Positions 1 to 8,489 of a stretch of DNA of 31,701 bases are shown piece after piece. The notes beneath the pieces were generated by a model. That model saw only the letters and a program-made list of their open reading frames with translations. It was not told the DNA's origin and did not search any database. Positions within the stretch are counted from its first letter, which is position 1. The number at the start of each line of letters is the position of its first letter. Source of the stretch: Deltaproteobacteria bacterium (GTDB taxonomy: Bacteria; Desulfobacterota; Syntrophia; Syntrophales; UBA5619); assembly GCA_026388345.1 (NCBI GenBank), contig JAPLJY010000326.1, positions 1 to 31,701 of the forward strand. The letters run 5' to 3'. The translations under genes were made by a program, and so were the position numbers.

Positions 1-145
1 GCGCCATCAGAGGCTTGACAACATGACTCCCGATGAGGTTTACTGGAACACCATACCGAAGTTGACGGAAGCGGTATGAACCAGGGCAGCTCAACACTTA
101 TAACCCGCTCCAGGTTGTCTAAAGAAACCAGACCACCTCTAACCA
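1..145 (+). mobile_element. 3' end of an IS3-type insertion sequence (partial)
   Basis: Bases 2-79 read as the last 25 codons of a transposase ending in TGA. The peptide contains HQRLDNMTPDEVYW, the typical C-terminal motif of IS3-family OrfB (DDE integrase) transposases. About 65 further bases follow, including a stretch ending near CCAGACCACCTCTA that resembles the right terminal region of such elements. The rest of the element lies outside the window, so its exact end and inverted repeat cannot be fixed. It borders the AT-rich foreign segment to its right. The family assignment rests on the short motif. Confidence 0.7.
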
Positions 146-201
146 ACTGACTAAATAACTTAAAAATAATAAGAACTTTACATCTTCAGACAAGAGGACT
201 T

Positions 202-1362
202 ATGAATATCAAACCATATTACCCATTGTTACTATTGATAATTATTATCATTTCATTTCCTTCCATCTGTTTTTCTGAATTGAAAATGGTTGAAGGGGAA
301 TATTGTGATGTATATTTGGGGGATATGAAAAATAAGAAAGAGTTAGAAAAAGTAAGAAAGACTGTAAGGAAGAAATCGATAGAAAATGGAATTAGAAAAA
401 TGGATAAATCTTATGAAATCAGCTTTACTGAAAAATGTATGACTGACATCATCAATCAGTATTTAGAAAAAGTGGTAATAGTCAGTCATACGGAAAAAGG
501 TAGAAAAATCTGTGATAAGGTAAAAATAACTTTTGACCGGGAAGTCATTGAAAAATATGTTAGTCAAGGGATTTGTAAACTACCGGAAATACAATGGATT
601 GACGCTCTAATAGTGTGGTTGTATGATATAAACGAAGTTCTAAAAAAGAATAGTGACAAAATAAACATAGGTCTGATAATTGAAACCAAAATAAATGATT
701 TAGAAGAAAATAAAAGAGAAAAATTAGAGAACGAAGAGGAAAATGATTTTTTTTCTATGATAGAAAAAAATAGGGATAAATACAAGGTCGTTGATAGAAG
801 ACATTTGAGTAAGATTTTAGAGGAACAAAAATTATCATCATCTGGAATTACAGATAGTGAAACGGTCAGATTGGGTAAAATTCTCAATCTGGATATAATT
901 ATCCTCCGTATGATTTATGAAAAAAGTAAGGTAACGAAAGTATTGAAAGTTGATACTGGAGAAGTATTATTGTTCAGGACTTATCAAACAGAGGAAGGAT
1001 GGATTTTGTATGGGACATCGGGGAATGATGACCTTTGTTATTATCATAGTAGTGTAATAAATGTAAGTCCGAACAAAATCAGAGTATGGGATAAAATGAA
1101 ATTATCAAAAGTTGGTAAAGATAAAACAATTGAAATCCGAATGAACAATAATCCTCCCGTTGATGGTTATGATAAATTACATAACACAATAATTTTTAGG
1201 GAGTTGGATTGTAGTAATAATACGACCATGTTAATCAGAATGGTAGATTATGATGATAAAGGAGGAATTCTAAAAGACATCAACAATATGAATCCGAACA
1301 TTCAACAAATACAACCCGATACAATGGTAGAAATATTATTTAGAACAGTATGTCCAAAATAA
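202..1362 (+). CDS. Exported CsgG-like / adhesin-E-like hypothetical protein, AT-rich
   Basis: This 386-residue protein has a clear Sec signal peptide (residues 1-25, a run of Leu/Ile ending in CFSE). Residues about 28-120 have the pattern EGEYCDVYLGD...A/K-rich helix...IINQYLEKVVIVSH, reminiscent of LPP20/FlgT N-terminal domains. Residues about 150-255 carry a CsgG-like signature (VVDRRHLSKILEEQKL followed by SSSGITDSETVRLGKIL). The C-terminal 110 residues, beginning WILYGTSGNDDLCYY, resemble the surface-adhesin E type domain (W.. YY ..S.. VW). There is no lipobox Cys right after the signal, so it is probably periplasmic. An AGAGGA site precedes the ATG. Base composition is far lower in GC than tctC downstream, and the gene is flanked by an IS end and an integrase remnant, so it is probably acquired. 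Function is unknown; domain calls come from motif reading. Confidence 0.8.
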   Translation: MNIKPYYPLLLLIIIIISFPSICFSELKMVEGEYCDVYLGDMKNKKELEKVRKTVRKKSIENGIRKMDKSYEISFTEKCMTDIINQYLEKVVIVSHTEKGRKICDKVKITFDREVIEKYVSQGICKLPEIQWIDALIVWLYDINEVLKKNSDKINIGLIIETKINDLEENKREKLENEEENDFFSMIEKNRDKYKVVDRRHLSKILEEQKLSSSGITDSETVRLGKILNLDIIILRMIYEKSKVTKVLKVDTGEVLLFRTYQTEEGWILYGTSGNDDLCYYHSSVINVSPNKIRVWDKMKLSKVGKDKTIEIRMNNNPPVDGYDKLHNTIIFRELDCSNNTTMLIRMVDYDDKGGILKDINNMNPNIQQIQPDTMVEILFRTVCPK

Positions 1363-1371
1363 TCTATCGGT

Positions 1372-1887
1372 CTAAATCTCATTTAATAAACAATTATTCA
1401 CTTCAGTATCAGATATACCAAGATACCTCATTGTCACTGACATTGAACTATATTGAAATCTCTTTGATATAATAGAACAATCAACACCATACCTTGTCCT
1501 CATCTGGAAACTCCATACTTTTCTAAGGGTGTGACTTCCGTAATTTCCTTTCAGATTTATTGACCTACACCATTTTTTAACAAGTCCATTTACTGTTCCA
1601 ACTGAGAGGGGTTGATTTTGACCTTTTCTGGATTTGAAAAGATAATAATCATCTGAGGGTTTCACCTGTTCAGGGTATTCCTTCAAAATCTTATGGGTTG
1701 ATTTATTAACCATTAGAACATTTGTTTTACCTGTTTTCTGTTCCCGTATAGTGAAGGTTTCACCAATTTTCAGATTTTTCACATCCTGAACCTTCAAACG
1801 GAGAAGGTCTCCACAACGAAGACCATTGTTGATATCTTGTGGCCAGAATTCAATTGACACACAGGTACGTTCTTCATATATTCCCAC
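1372..1887 (-). pseudogene. N-terminally truncated tyrosine recombinase (phage-type integrase)
   Basis: The reading frame covers the catalytic domain of a tyrosine recombinase. It shows the Arg-I box (INNGLRCGDLLRLKV), the beta-hairpin Lys (EQKTGKTNVLMVN), the HxxR box (SHTLRK) and the nucleophile Tyr (VTMRYLGIS). The usual third-box His (as in FxHSSxSVTMRY) reads Tyr here (FQYSSMSVTMRY), which may weaken catalysis. The whole N-terminal core-binding domain is missing: the first 18 residues before INNGLR are not integrase-like and run into the junction with the GC-rich tctC region. The gene is AT-rich like its neighbour at 202-1362. It is most likely a decayed remnant left at the edge of an integrated element. 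A short functional recombinase is possible but less likely. Confidence 0.75.
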
Positions 1888-1931
1888 CCTGAAAAAGGAA
1901 GTTCTTATCCATTCAACTGGGAGGTCACGTC

Positions 1932-2915
1932 ATGTCATATCGTCGTTTCGCAGTCGTTGTAATGCTGTTGTCCATGGCACTTCTCACCGCGGGTGCGGTC
2001 GCCCACGCGGCGGACCCGCAGTTTAACCACGCCGTCCGCATCATCGTTCCGTATGCGCCGGGCGGATCTTCAGACATCCTTGCCCGCCTGATCGGACCGC
2101 ATCTTTCCAAGGCCATCGGTCAGCCGGTCGTGGTCGAAAATAAGGTGGGGGCCTCCGGAAACATCGGGGCGGACTTTGTGGCCAAGGCCGAGAAGGACGG
2201 CCATACCATGCTGATCACCGACGTGGGCACCCTGGCCGCGGCGCCCAACCTCTTCAGCAAGCTCACCTTCGACGTGGAGAAGGACCTTGCCCCGGTCACC
2301 ATGGTGATGTTTGCTTCCTATGTCCTGGCGGTGCATCCCTCCGTGCCGGTCAAGAACATTACCGAGATGGTGGCCTATGCCAAGGCGAACCCCGGGAAAC
2401 TCAACCTCGCCCACTCCGGCGTGGGTTCGGTCGGCCACCTGACCGGGATCGTCCTCGCCAAGCACTGGGGCATCAACTGGAAGTACATCCCCTACAAGGG
2501 AGGCGCCGCCGCCAACCGGGGGGTCGTGGCCGGAGAAAGCAACGTCATCATCAACGGCGCCCTGTCCACTGCGCCTTTCGTCAGCCAGAACCAGCTCAAG
2601 GGAATGGCCGTCTCCGGGACAAAGCGCCTGGATATCCTCAAGGACCTTCCCTGCTTCAAGGAGCTCAAACTCCCGGCTGTCGAGAGCGGGACCTGGCAGG
2701 GCATCGTCACAACCGGCGGAACCCCGGCGCCCATGGTGGCGCGTCTGAATGCCGAGATCAAGAAGGTGCTTGCCATGCCTGAGATCAAGAAGAAGATCGA
2801 GGATTTGGGTGGCGACGTGATCGCCGGATCCCCGGCGGAGTTTGCCTCCTGGATGAAGGAAAACATCGCCGAATGGGGCGCAGTTATTCGCGAAGCCAAC
2901 ATCAAGGTCGAGTAG
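1932..2915 (+). CDS. tctC: Tripartite tricarboxylate transporter substrate-binding protein (TctC/Bug family)
   Basis: This 327-residue periplasmic binding protein captures a carboxylate-type ligand and delivers it to the TctAB membrane permease. It has a Sec signal peptide (residues about 1-27, ending AVAHAAD). Bug-family signatures follow: VRIIVPYAPGGSSDILAR, VVENKVGASGNIGADFVAKA, and LNLAHSGVGSVGHLTG near the middle. Length is normal for the family. GGGAGGT lies 7 bases ahead of the ATG. tctB follows after 22 bases and tctA after that, so all three form one operon. The start lies only about 45 bases from the truncated integrase, so the native promoter may have been replaced. The substrate cannot be named, because Bug proteins bind many organic acids. 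Confidence 0.95.
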   Translation: MSYRRFAVVVMLLSMALLTAGAVAHAADPQFNHAVRIIVPYAPGGSSDILARLIGPHLSKAIGQPVVVENKVGASGNIGADFVAKAEKDGHTMLITDVGTLAAAPNLFSKLTFDVEKDLAPVTMVMFASYVLAVHPSVPVKNITEMVAYAKANPGKLNLAHSGVGSVGHLTGIVLAKHWGINWKYIPYKGGAAANRGVVAGESNVIINGALSTAPFVSQNQLKGMAVSGTKRLDILKDLPCFKELKLPAVESGTWQGIVTTGGTPAPMVARLNAEIKKVLAMPEIKKKIEDLGGDVIAGSPAEFASWMKENIAEWGAVIREANIKVE

Positions 2916-2937
2916 CGACCAGGGCATCGGGGTCTAT

Positions 2938-3390
2938 ATGCAAAAATCGCGTGGGGATATTCCGGACGCCGCGTTCGGCGGGTTTCTGATCTTGTTGGCC
3001 ATCGTCGCGCTGACGGAGACCCGGAATCTCACGATCGGGACGGCTGCGGACATGGGCCCCGGGTATGTGCCCAGGGCCCTGTCCCTTCTCATCATGACTT
3101 TCGGGCTGGTGATCGCCGGGCGGGGGCTTTTCGCCAAGCGCCGGCCGCTGCCGGCGATCAAGCTCCGGCCGATCCTGTCGGTGCTCGTGTCGCTCGCCGC
3201 CTTCGCGTTGCTGCTGCCTCGCGGCGGGCTGGCCCTGGCGACGCTGGCCACCATGGCCTGTTCCACGTTTTCCACCGCCGATTACAAGTGGCGGGAGAGC
3301 ATCATCTTCGCCGTCATCATCACGGCCTTCACGGTCTTTCTGTTCGTATACGGCCTGGGTCTGCCGCTGTCCATCTGGCCGCGGTGGTAA
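2938..3390 (+). CDS. tctB: Tripartite tricarboxylate transporter small membrane subunit TctB
   Basis: This is a 150-residue membrane protein with about four hydrophobic segments: GFLILLAIVALTE, LSLLIMTFGLVIAG, ILSVLVSLAAFALLL and SIIFAVIITAFTVFLFVYGLGL. That matches the size and layout of the TctB family. It would form the small subunit of the Na+- or H+-coupled carboxylate importer together with TctA. The sequence of TctB proteins is poorly conserved, so the call rests on topology plus its position between tctC and tctA. The stop codon TAA overlaps the ribosome binding site TAAGGAG of tctA, which suggests translational coupling. Confidence 0.93.
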   Translation: MQKSRGDIPDAAFGGFLILLAIVALTETRNLTIGTAADMGPGYVPRALSLLIMTFGLVIAGRGLFAKRRPLPAIKLRPILSVLVSLAAFALLLPRGGLALATLATMACSTFSTADYKWRESIIFAVIITAFTVFLFVYGLGLPLSIWPRW

Positions 3391-3400
3391 GGAGCGTTTC

Positions 3401-4900
3401 GTGGGTCTCTTCGACAATCTCGCACTGGGTTTCTCCACCGCACTTTCGATGCAGAATCTCCTCTTCTGTCTGTTCGGCGTTCTGATCGGGACGCTGGTCG
3501 GGGTGCTCCCGGGCATCTCGCCGCTCAACACCACGGCGATGCTGCTGCCGTTCACCTTCGGCCTTGCCCCCACCTCGGCGATGATCATGCTGGCCGGGAT
3601 CTTCTACGGGGCGCAGTACGGCGGCTCGACGACGGCCATCCTGGTCAACGTCCCCGGCGAAACCTCCGCTGTCGTGACCTGTCTCGACGGGTACCAGATG
3701 GCCCGCCAGGGGAAAGCCGGCCCCGCGCTGGCCATCGCGGCCATCGGCTCCTTCTTCGCCGGGTGCGTCGCGACGATCGTGATCGCGCTCCTCAGCGAGC
3801 CGCTGGCCACCCTGGCCCTCAAATTCACCGCCCCCGAGTACTTCAGCCTGCTCATTATGGGGCTGATCGCCGCGGTTGTGCTGGCACACGGCTCCCCGTT
3901 CAAGGCGATCGCGATGGTCTTGGTCGGTATCATGGCAGGGCTTGTCGGCATGGATGTGAACGCCGGCGTTCCGCGCCTGACATTCGGCATCCCCGACATC
4001 GCGGACGGCATGGACTTCGTGCCCGTGGTCGTGGGGCTCTTCGGGATCGGCGAGGTCGCCGCCAACCTGGAGATTCCCCAGGACCGCAGCATCTTGGCGG
4101 GAAAAATCAAAAACCTGATGCCGACCTGGGTCGACTTCAAGGTGGCCTTTCCGGCGATCCTGCGGGGAACGGCCGTCGGCACCATCCTCGGGATCCTGCC
4201 GGGCGGCGGGGCGGCCCTGCCCCCTTTTGCGGCCTACGCACTGGAGAAGAAGGTCTCCCGCCACCCCGAGCTCTTCGGGACGGGGGTGATCCAGGGGGTG
4301 GCCTCCCCCGAATCGGCCAACAACGCCGGCGCTCAGACCAGCTTCATCCCGCTCTTGACCATGGGCATTCCCACCAATCCCTTGATGGCGCTGATGATCG
4401 GCGCCCTGATGATCCAGGGCATCCAGCCGGGACCCTCGATGATCCATGACCAGCCGGCTCTCTACTGGGGCGTGGTGGCCAGCATGTGGATCGGAAACCT
4501 GATGCTGGTGGTCATCAACCTGCCGCTGGTGGGCATCTGGGTCTCCATGCTTCGGATCCCCTACCGGCTCCTCTTCCCGGCCATTATCCTCTTCTGCTGC
4601 ATCGGCGCATACGCCAGCAGCAACAGCGTCTTTTCCGTCTGGCTCATGCTGGGATGGGGGGCGCTGGGATACTTCTTCAACAAGGTGGGGGTGCAGCCGG
4701 CGCCGATGGTGCTGGGCTTTGTGCTGGGACCGATGCTGGAGGAAAACTTCCGGCGGACGATGCTCATCTCCGGCGGAGACCCGCTGGTCTTCATCCAGCG
4801 CCCGATCAGCGCGGCCCTGCTGGCCGTCGCCGCGTTACTGCTCGTGGTCCTGATCTTTCCGGCCATTCGCAAGAAGCGGGAAGAGGCGCTGCAGGAATAG
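3401..4900 (+). CDS. tctA: Tripartite tricarboxylate transporter large permease TctA
   Basis: This 499-residue polytopic membrane protein is the main transport channel of the TTT system. It shows the family hallmarks GTLVGVLPGISPLNTTAMLLP near the N-terminus, YGAQYGGSTTAILVNVPGE, and the second copy GILPGGGAALPPFAAY with SPESANNAGAQTSFIPLLTMGIP. These repeats correspond to the two related halves of the fold. The length is standard (about 500). Translation starts at GTG 3401, seven bases after TAAGGAG; no nearer ATG fits. The gene ends in TAG and is followed by a convergent aminotransferase gene. Transport is expected to depend on TctC, which is encoded first in the same operon. Confidence 0.96.
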   Translation: MGLFDNLALGFSTALSMQNLLFCLFGVLIGTLVGVLPGISPLNTTAMLLPFTFGLAPTSAMIMLAGIFYGAQYGGSTTAILVNVPGETSAVVTCLDGYQMARQGKAGPALAIAAIGSFFAGCVATIVIALLSEPLATLALKFTAPEYFSLLIMGLIAAVVLAHGSPFKAIAMVLVGIMAGLVGMDVNAGVPRLTFGIPDIADGMDFVPVVVGLFGIGEVAANLEIPQDRSILAGKIKNLMPTWVDFKVAFPAILRGTAVGTILGILPGGGAALPPFAAYALEKKVSRHPELFGTGVIQGVASPESANNAGAQTSFIPLLTMGIPTNPLMALMIGALMIQGIQPGPSMIHDQPALYWGVVASMWIGNLMLVVINLPLVGIWVSMLRIPYRLLFPAIILFCCIGAYASSNSVFSVWLMLGWGALGYFFNKVGVQPAPMVLGFVLGPMLEENFRRTMLISGGDPLVFIQRPISAALLAVAALLLVVLIFPAIRKKREEALQE

Positions 4901-4973
4901 GAAACAAGGGATGATGTTGTGATTTTCCCTTGCAATAGTCCATCACGGCCTCTGCTTTCGTGGCGCGGGCGTT

Positions 4974-5002
4974 CCCTTCCCGCGAGGGGCGGGCGGGAAG
5001 GG
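4974..5002. terminator. Possible stem-loop between convergent tctA and the aminotransferase gene
   Basis: Bases 4974-4983 (CCCTTCCCGC) and 4993-5002 (GCGGGAAGGG) form a perfect 10-bp stem with a 9-base loop. It lies in the 137-bp gap between two convergent genes, where a bidirectional stop is expected. No T-run follows on either strand, so a factor-independent role is uncertain. A weaker 7-bp pair, CAAGGGA/TCCCTTG (4905-4911, 4926-4932), lies just after tctA. Confidence 0.35.
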
Positions 5003-5037
5003 GTTTCGCGGTACCGGATCGATCCGCGCCCGGAGGG

Positions 5038-5952
5038 TCAGGCGGGAAAGAGCCAGTGCCGGAACTGCGCATCGCGTCCGGAGGTGATCGCCGCCATCCG
5101 TTCGGAGAGCCTTCGTATGACCGGTCCGGGGACCTCCTTCAGGATCCGGTCCCCCACTTGCCGGACCGGAATCACTTTGGTCGCCGTACCGGAGAAAAAG
5201 AGCTCCTCAGCCTCATCGAGAAGTTCAGGCCTCAGCTGCCCGATGAAGGTCTCGATTCCCATTGCCCCGGCGACCTCCAGAATGGTCTTGCGCGTAATGC
5301 TCTTGAGCACCGTTCCCAGGACAGGCGCCATGAGGCGTCCCTCCCTGACCAGGAAGAGCGCTTCGGTCCCGCCCTCGGCGATAAATCCCTGCGTATCGAG
5401 CAGAACGGCGTAATCGAACCCCTTCGCCCGCGACTCCATCCGGGCCACCATACCGTTGACATAATTCCCCGCCACCTTGGCTTCGATCGGGATGGTCTGC
5501 GGATCGAGCCTTCGCCAATGCGAGACAAAGGCAGTCACGCCAATCCTGGCGATATCCTTCCGGGCGCCGAACATCTCCTCCGCGGAAAACACACAGACGG
5601 CCACCTGTATCCTCTTCTGGGGGGGAAGCACATTAAACGAGATGTCCGGGTAGAAACCGTGCATCTTCAGAAAACCGCTTTTCAGCCCGCTTCGCTTCAC
5701 CAGTTGCAGGATAGCCGCCTGCAAAGCCTCCTGCGAGAGGGGTAGTTCCATCTCGAGTATTTCAGCCGATTTCCAGAAACGGGCGATATACTCGTCCAAG
5801 CGGAAAACGGCAGGTCCCGCCGGGGTCTCATGAAATCCGATCACTTCGAAGATCTCCGACCCCCTCCCGAAGCTGTGCGACATGATATGGACGTTCGCCT
5901 CGTTCCAAGGGCGAAATTCCCCGTTGAAATACACCTCTCGTTCGCTCAACAT
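5038..5952 (-). CDS. PLP-dependent aminotransferase class IV (branched-chain aminotransferase-like)
   Basis: This 304-residue fold-type IV enzyme would transfer an amino group between an amino acid and a 2-oxo acid. The PLP lysine is K159 in IPIEAKVAGNYVNG, and the phosphate-site Glu lies in IAEGGTEALFLV (E193). The C-terminal FFSGTATKVIPVRQVGDR matches the conserved Thr-rich loop of IlvE-like enzymes (usually GTAAEVTPV). The N-terminal SHSFGRGSEIFE differs from the usual HYG-GVFEG, so the substrate may not be a branched-chain amino acid; a D-amino acid aminotransferase-like role is possible. The start ATG follows GGAGGAGG and overlaps the end of the upstream MBL gene by 7 bases, so the two are translationally coupled. 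Confidence 0.9.
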   Translation of the reverse strand: MLSEREVYFNGEFRPWNEANVHIMSHSFGRGSEIFEVIGFHETPAGPAVFRLDEYIARFWKSAEILEMELPLSQEALQAAILQLVKRSGLKSGFLKMHGFYPDISFNVLPPQKRIQVAVCVFSAEEMFGARKDIARIGVTAFVSHWRRLDPQTIPIEAKVAGNYVNGMVARMESRAKGFDYAVLLDTQGFIAEGGTEALFLVREGRLMAPVLGTVLKSITRKTILEVAGAMGIETFIGQLRPELLDEAEELFFSGTATKVIPVRQVGDRILKEVPGPVIRRLSERMAAITSGRDAQFRHWLFPA

Positions 5953-6857
5953 CCCTTATCCTCCTCCAAGCTCCGCCTGAGCAGCAGGCGGCAGCCGTTT
6001 GTGATATTCTCCCGGCTGTACAAGGTCAGTTCATCCCGGTAGAACTCGTTTACGATCTCGGCAACGACGGTCTCCCCGTCCCGTAAATCATTTCTCAGCC
6101 TCTCCCGGAGCCCGGCCGCCGATCTTCGGGCCGGCACGAAGGCCCCGGCCGCGTCCTCCGTCCGCATGAACCAGTGATGCCCCAGGCCGAGGATCTCCGG
6201 CCGGAGGGATTCGAGGCGGTCCAGCGTGGCCATGTATTCCCGATAGCCGGTGAAAAAGACCGGAAAGAACCCGCCTCCGGAATAATGGAAACCGAGACAG
6301 TCGGATGCCAGCAAGGCCTTCTCCTCGGGAACGAAGACCGCCAGGTTTCCCGGGGAATGTCCCCGGACTTCAAGGAACCGGAGCGTCACGCCTCCAAGAT
6401 CCAGCTCCTCGCCGTCTTTGCAGATCAGGGCATCCCCGAGGTCCGGCGCCTTCTCCGCCGGGGCGCGGCCGACGGGATATCCCCGCGCCGCGAGATATGC
6501 CGCCATGTGGCGGTCTTCCGCCACGATCGCCGCCGCGGCGGCCGGATGGGAGAGAAACGCCGCGGCGCCCTCACCCGTGATGACCCAGATTCCGGGATAT
6601 CTCTGCCGGAGCGGATCGAGACCCATCACGTGATCGGGGTGGGGGTGCGTGATCACGATGAAATCCGGGGCCGCTTCCAGCCGGTCCAGCCGGCGGACGA
6701 CCGCATCGGCCGTGGCGGAGATCCCCGCTTCGATCAGCGCGGAGCAACGATCGCCGCGGACGAGGTAGACGGGAAACGGCCTGTCTCCCGAATCCCAAAT
6801 TCGCCCGGAAAGCCGCTGCGGAAAAGGGTGGCATTTTTCTGGTTTTCTGCTATCCAT
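5946..6857 (-). CDS. Metallo-beta-lactamase-fold hydrolase
   Basis: This is a 303-residue MBL-fold protein of the glyoxalase II-like type. The metal motif THPHPDHVMG (H71, H73, D75, H76) is intact. Further ligands come from RGHSPGNLAVF, a central Asp in LLASDCLGFHYS, and a late His in GLGHHWFM. I chose the ATG at 6857, which has GAGG upstream. A longer frame with GTG at 6896 exists but has no ribosome binding site. The gene is divergent from the ABC ATPase gene (70-base gap) and overlaps the aminotransferase gene downstream, so the two share an operon. The substrate is unknown; a thioester or other ester is typical for the fold. Confidence 0.85.
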   Translation of the reverse strand: MDSRKPEKCHPFPQRLSGRIWDSGDRPFPVYLVRGDRCSALIEAGISATADAVVRRLDRLEAAPDFIVITHPHPDHVMGLDPLRQRYPGIWVITGEGAAAFLSHPAAAAAIVAEDRHMAAYLAARGYPVGRAPAEKAPDLGDALICKDGEELDLGGVTLRFLEVRGHSPGNLAVFVPEEKALLASDCLGFHYSGGGFFPVFFTGYREYMATLDRLESLRPEILGLGHHWFMRTEDAAGAFVPARRSAAGLRERLRNDLRDGETVVAEIVNEFYRDELTLYSRENITNGCRLLLRRSLEEDKGC

Positions 6858-6927
6858 AACCGGCGCCTCGTCACAGACCGGACGGTCGGCGCGCACATTA
6901 TCAGAAACACGGGAGGATTACAACCCT

Positions 6928-8451
6928 TTGGAACCTTGTTCGCACCGAAAAAACGAACCCCTCATCACGCTTGAGCGCGTCACGCTGCGCAGGGGAGACC
7001 GGATGCTTCTCCCCGGGACATCCTGGGAGATCCGGAGCGGAGAAAACTGGGCGATCCTGGGACCCAACGGCTCGGGAAAATCGGCGCTCGCCGGGGCCGT
7101 CCGCGGCGATGTCCCGCATGTCCGGGGAAAACTGACCCGTCATGACCCGGAGGCCGAAGGCAGCCGGATCGGCTACGTCTCCTTCGAACTCCAAGAGGAG
7201 CTCCTGGCGCGCGAGGAGCGCCGCGAGGAGGCGCGTTCTTTCAGCGGCAGGGGGCATGACCTCACGGCGGGGGAGCTGCTCCGGGAGAACGACGGCGATC
7301 CGGCCGCACTGAAGCGCATTGCGGACGCGCTGGACCTCCATCCCCTCCTCGGCCACGGCTTCCGGACCCTCTCCAACGGCGAGATCCGGAAACTCCTGAT
7401 TGCCCGGGCGCTGCTCCCCTCTCCGAAGCTGCTGATCCTGGACGATCCCTTCGCCGGTCTGGACGCCGGCAGCCGGCGCTCTCTGGCCGCGGCCGTGACA
7501 AAGCTCATGGAGGAAGGAACGCAAATCCTCCTCGTCGCCCAGCGTCCGGAAGAGGTGATTCCGGGGATCTCGCACGTTCTTTTGATCCGGAACGGCCGCG
7601 TCGCCCAGGCCGGAAGGCGCGAGGATGTCCTGACGCCCGCACGGATGAGGCACTTTCAAGGAAAGGGGAAATCGCTTCCCCTGCTGCAACCGCCCCCCGG
7701 GAACGCCGGGAAGGCGCTACGCCCCGTTGGCGATCCGCTCGTGGAGATGAGAAATATCCGCGTGGCCTACGGGGAGGCCGTCGTGCTGGACGGCTTGAAC
7801 TGGACCGTCCGGCGCGGGGAGAACTGGGCGGTGGTGGGCCCCAACGGCTCGGGCAAATCAACCCTTTTGAGCCTGATCACGGGGGACAACCTGCAGGTCT
7901 ACGCCAATGAGGTTTACCTCTTCGGGAAGAAGCGGGGCGAGGGGGAGAGCATCTGGACCATCCGGCAGGGAATCGGGGTGGTCTCTCCCGAACTTCAGCT
8001 CCGGTACCGGAAGCCGGGCTCCGTCCGGGAGGTCGTCCTCTCCGGCTTCTTCGACTCGATCGGCCTCTACCGCCGGCCCGACACGGAGCAGGAGAACCTC
8101 GCGGACGGATGGCTGAACATCCTCGGCATGAATGACAGGGCGGACCGGCCGTTTTCCCGCCTCTCCTACGGGGAAAAGCGGCTGGCGCTGATCGTCCGGG
8201 CGATGGTCAAGTCCCCGGAGCTCCTCATCCTGGATGAACCCTGCCAGGGGCTGGACGGCGCCAACCGGGAACGGGTGCTGTCGCTGATGGAAGGAATCGG
8301 AGAAGGGACGGAAACGGGCCTGATCTACGTCACGCATCATGAGGAGGAGATGATCCCCTGCATCCATCACATCCTGAGGCTGGAGAAGCCGCTGTGCAGC
8401 GTCACAGACGGGGATCCGGTTCCGGAAGAGGGGTCGGAAGATCTCAAATGA
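6928..8451 (+). CDS. ModF-like ATPase with two ABC domains
   Basis: This 507-residue protein has two ATP-binding cassettes and no membrane segment. Walker A motifs are GPNGSGKSALAG (about residue 48) and GPNGSGKSTLLSL (about 307). ABC signatures are LSNGEIRK and LSYGEKRL, and Walker B motifs are LLILDDPFAGLD and LLILDEPCQGLD. The arrangement and the phrase SGENWAILGPNGSGKS match the ModF/PhrA family, sometimes linked to molybdate transport or called photorepair protein. No mod genes are nearby, so the role is open. Translation appears to start at TTG 6928, ten bases after GGGAGGA; no ATG fits. It converges on the HD-domain gene, and a palindromic repeat lies between the two 3' ends. Confidence 0.87.
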   Translation: MEPCSHRKNEPLITLERVTLRRGDRMLLPGTSWEIRSGENWAILGPNGSGKSALAGAVRGDVPHVRGKLTRHDPEAEGSRIGYVSFELQEELLAREERREEARSFSGRGHDLTAGELLRENDGDPAALKRIADALDLHPLLGHGFRTLSNGEIRKLLIARALLPSPKLLILDDPFAGLDAGSRRSLAAAVTKLMEEGTQILLVAQRPEEVIPGISHVLLIRNGRVAQAGRREDVLTPARMRHFQGKGKSLPLLQPPPGNAGKALRPVGDPLVEMRNIRVAYGEAVVLDGLNWTVRRGENWAVVGPNGSGKSTLLSLITGDNLQVYANEVYLFGKKRGEGESIWTIRQGIGVVSPELQLRYRKPGSVREVVLSGFFDSIGLYRRPDTEQENLADGWLNILGMNDRADRPFSRLSYGEKRLALIVRAMVKSPELLILDEPCQGLDGANRERVLSLMEGIGEGTETGLIYVTHHEEEMIPCIHHILRLEKPLCSVTDGDPVPEEGSEDLK

Positions 8452-8489
8452 AATCCTCTCCGGAGACTGTTGAAACGGCTCTTCTGCAG

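Noticed and set aside
3329..4447. A 372-codon frame on the minus strand opposite tctA
   Set aside because: It is rich in His, Asp, Gly and Arg repeats typical of antisense frames in GC-rich genes and matches no family.
4901..5037. A tRNA or small RNA gene in the tctA-aminotransferase gap
   Set aside because: Only simple stem-loops are visible; there is no cloverleaf, CCA end or T-loop motif.
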